This document shows, piece by piece, positions 4,653-5,328 of a stretch of 5,328 nt of DNA; position 1 is the first letter of the stretch; every line of letters starts with the position of its first letter. Origin of the DNA: CAZRIP01 sp964600165 (lineage in GTDB: Bacteria; Elusimicrobiota; Elusimicrobia; UBA1565; UBA9628); contig CAZRIP010000160.1 of assembly GCA_964600165.1 (NCBI GenBank), forward strand, positions 1 to 5,328, written 5' to 3'. The notes under the pieces are model-generated. The model was given only the letters and a program-made list of their open reading frames with translations, made no database searches and was not told the DNA's origin. Made by a program: the position numbers and the translations under genes.

Positions 4653-5328
4653 ATACGACAGCCTTCATCTGCTCGGCCTTCGCGATGGCCTCGTCGATGC
4701 CGCCGACCATGTAGAACGCCTGCTCCGGCATGTGGTCGTACTTGCCGGCCACGAGGTCCTTGAAGGACGAGATCGTGTCCTTGAGCTTGACGTACTTGCC
4801 CTGCATGCCGGTGAACTGCTGCGCCACGAAGAACGGCTGGGAAAGGAACTTCTGCACCTTGCGCGCGCGCGACACGATGAGCTTGTCCTCGTCGGAGAGC
4901 TCGTCGATGCCGAGGATGGCGATGATGTCCTGAAGGTCGCGGTAGCGCTGAAGGACCTTCTGCACCGAGCGCGCGACGTTGTAGTGCTCCTCGCCGACGA
5001 TCTTTGGGTCCAAGATGCGCGACGTGGACTCGAGCGGGTCGACCGCCGGGTAGATGCCGAGCTCGGCGATCGAGCGCGACAAGACGGTCGTGGCGTCCAA
5101 GTGCGTGAAGGTCGTCGCGACGCCCGGGTCCGTGAGGTCGTCCGCGGGGACGTACACGGCCTGAATCGACGTGATCGAGCCCTTTTTCGTGGACGTGATT
5201 CTCTCTTGCAGCGCGCCGACCTCCGTCGTCAGCGTCGGCTGATAGCCGACGGCGGACGGCATGCGGCCGAGCAGCGCCGAGACCTCGGCGCCCGCGAGCA
5301 CGTAGCGGAACACGTTGTCGATGAAGAG
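4651..5328 (-). CDS. atpD: F-type ATP synthase beta subunit, C-terminal half (5' end outside window)
   Basis: The beta subunit carries the catalytic sites of F1. The window holds 225 codons, about the C-terminal half of a protein of usually 460-480 residues. It begins inside the Walker B strand (LFIDN), followed by the highly conserved GAEVSALLGRMPSAVGYQPT, then VYVPADDLTDP (58-68), the nucleotide-adjacent YPAVDPLESTSR (93-104), and the DELSDEDK (142-149) catch-loop region followed by FLSQPFFVAQQFTG (161-174). The Walker A loop lies outside the window. Reading frame is open to the edge; a GTG at 5313-5311 is an internal Val and not a start. The stop is 8 nt ahead of atpC. Confidence 0.98.
   Translation of the reverse strand, partial: LFIDNVFRYVLAGAEVSALLGRMPSAVGYQPTLTTEVGALQERITSTKKGSITSIQAVYVPADDLTDPGVATTFTHLDATTVLSRSIAELGIYPAVDPLESTSRILDPKIVGEEHYNVARSVQKVLQRYRDLQDIIAILGIDELSDEDKLIVSRARKVQKFLSQPFFVAQQFTGMQGKYVKLKDTISSFKDLVAGKYDHMPEQAFYMVGGIDEAIAKAEQMKAVV

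Overview
The window reads as a piece of a bacterial chromosome with GC-rich genes. It holds the 5' part of a 16S rRNA gene at the left edge and the end of an F-type ATP synthase operon (atpD, atpC) at the right edge, with a small set of accessory genes between them. A diderm-like lipoprotein and standard SD sites on some genes fit a Gram-negative-type bacterium. The 16S has several departures from common consensus segments. From memory it looks most like an under-sampled phylum, with Elusimicrobiota as a weak guess, but phylum cannot be fixed by eye.

Layout, left to right. Positions 1-926 (-) are 16S rRNA, equivalent to about E. coli positions 1-929, with the 3' part outside the window. Positions 927-1300 hold its leader and promoter: a strong sigma70-type promoter (TTGACA, 18 nt, TATTAT) with an A/T-rich UP-like segment, then a leader of about 300 nt with a boxB-like stem-loop, a boxA-like antitermination site and two more hairpins. 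Positions 1278-1377 are A/T tracts, a dyad and an alternating CG palindrome separating the rRNA promoter from two tandem, paralogous YtxH-type membrane proteins (1388-1597 and 1608-1814, +). These converge on a metallo-beta-lactamase-fold lipoprotein (1817-2803, -). That gene is coupled by a 4-nt overlap to a single-domain rhodanese (2800-3168, -), which follows a small unrecognised helical protein (3209-3448, -). A short divergent promoter region with an inverted repeat (3449-3514) separates this group from an XRE-type regulator (3515-3781, +) and a DoxX-family membrane protein only 3 nt behind it (3785-4183, +). The latter converges on atpC (4199-4642, -), which follows atpD (4651 to beyond 5328, -).

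How the genes may work together. The ATP synthase and rRNA parts are housekeeping. The middle block (orphan helical protein, rhodanese and MBL-fold lipoprotein on one strand; XRE regulator and DoxX on the other) looks like one divergently transcribed locus with a possible common operator. A rhodanese beside DoxX recalls the mycobacterial DoxX/SseA/SodA membrane oxidoreductase complex, so a role in sulfur or redox stress is a reasonable but unproven hypothesis. No CRISPR array, insertion sequence, tRNA or integration site was seen.
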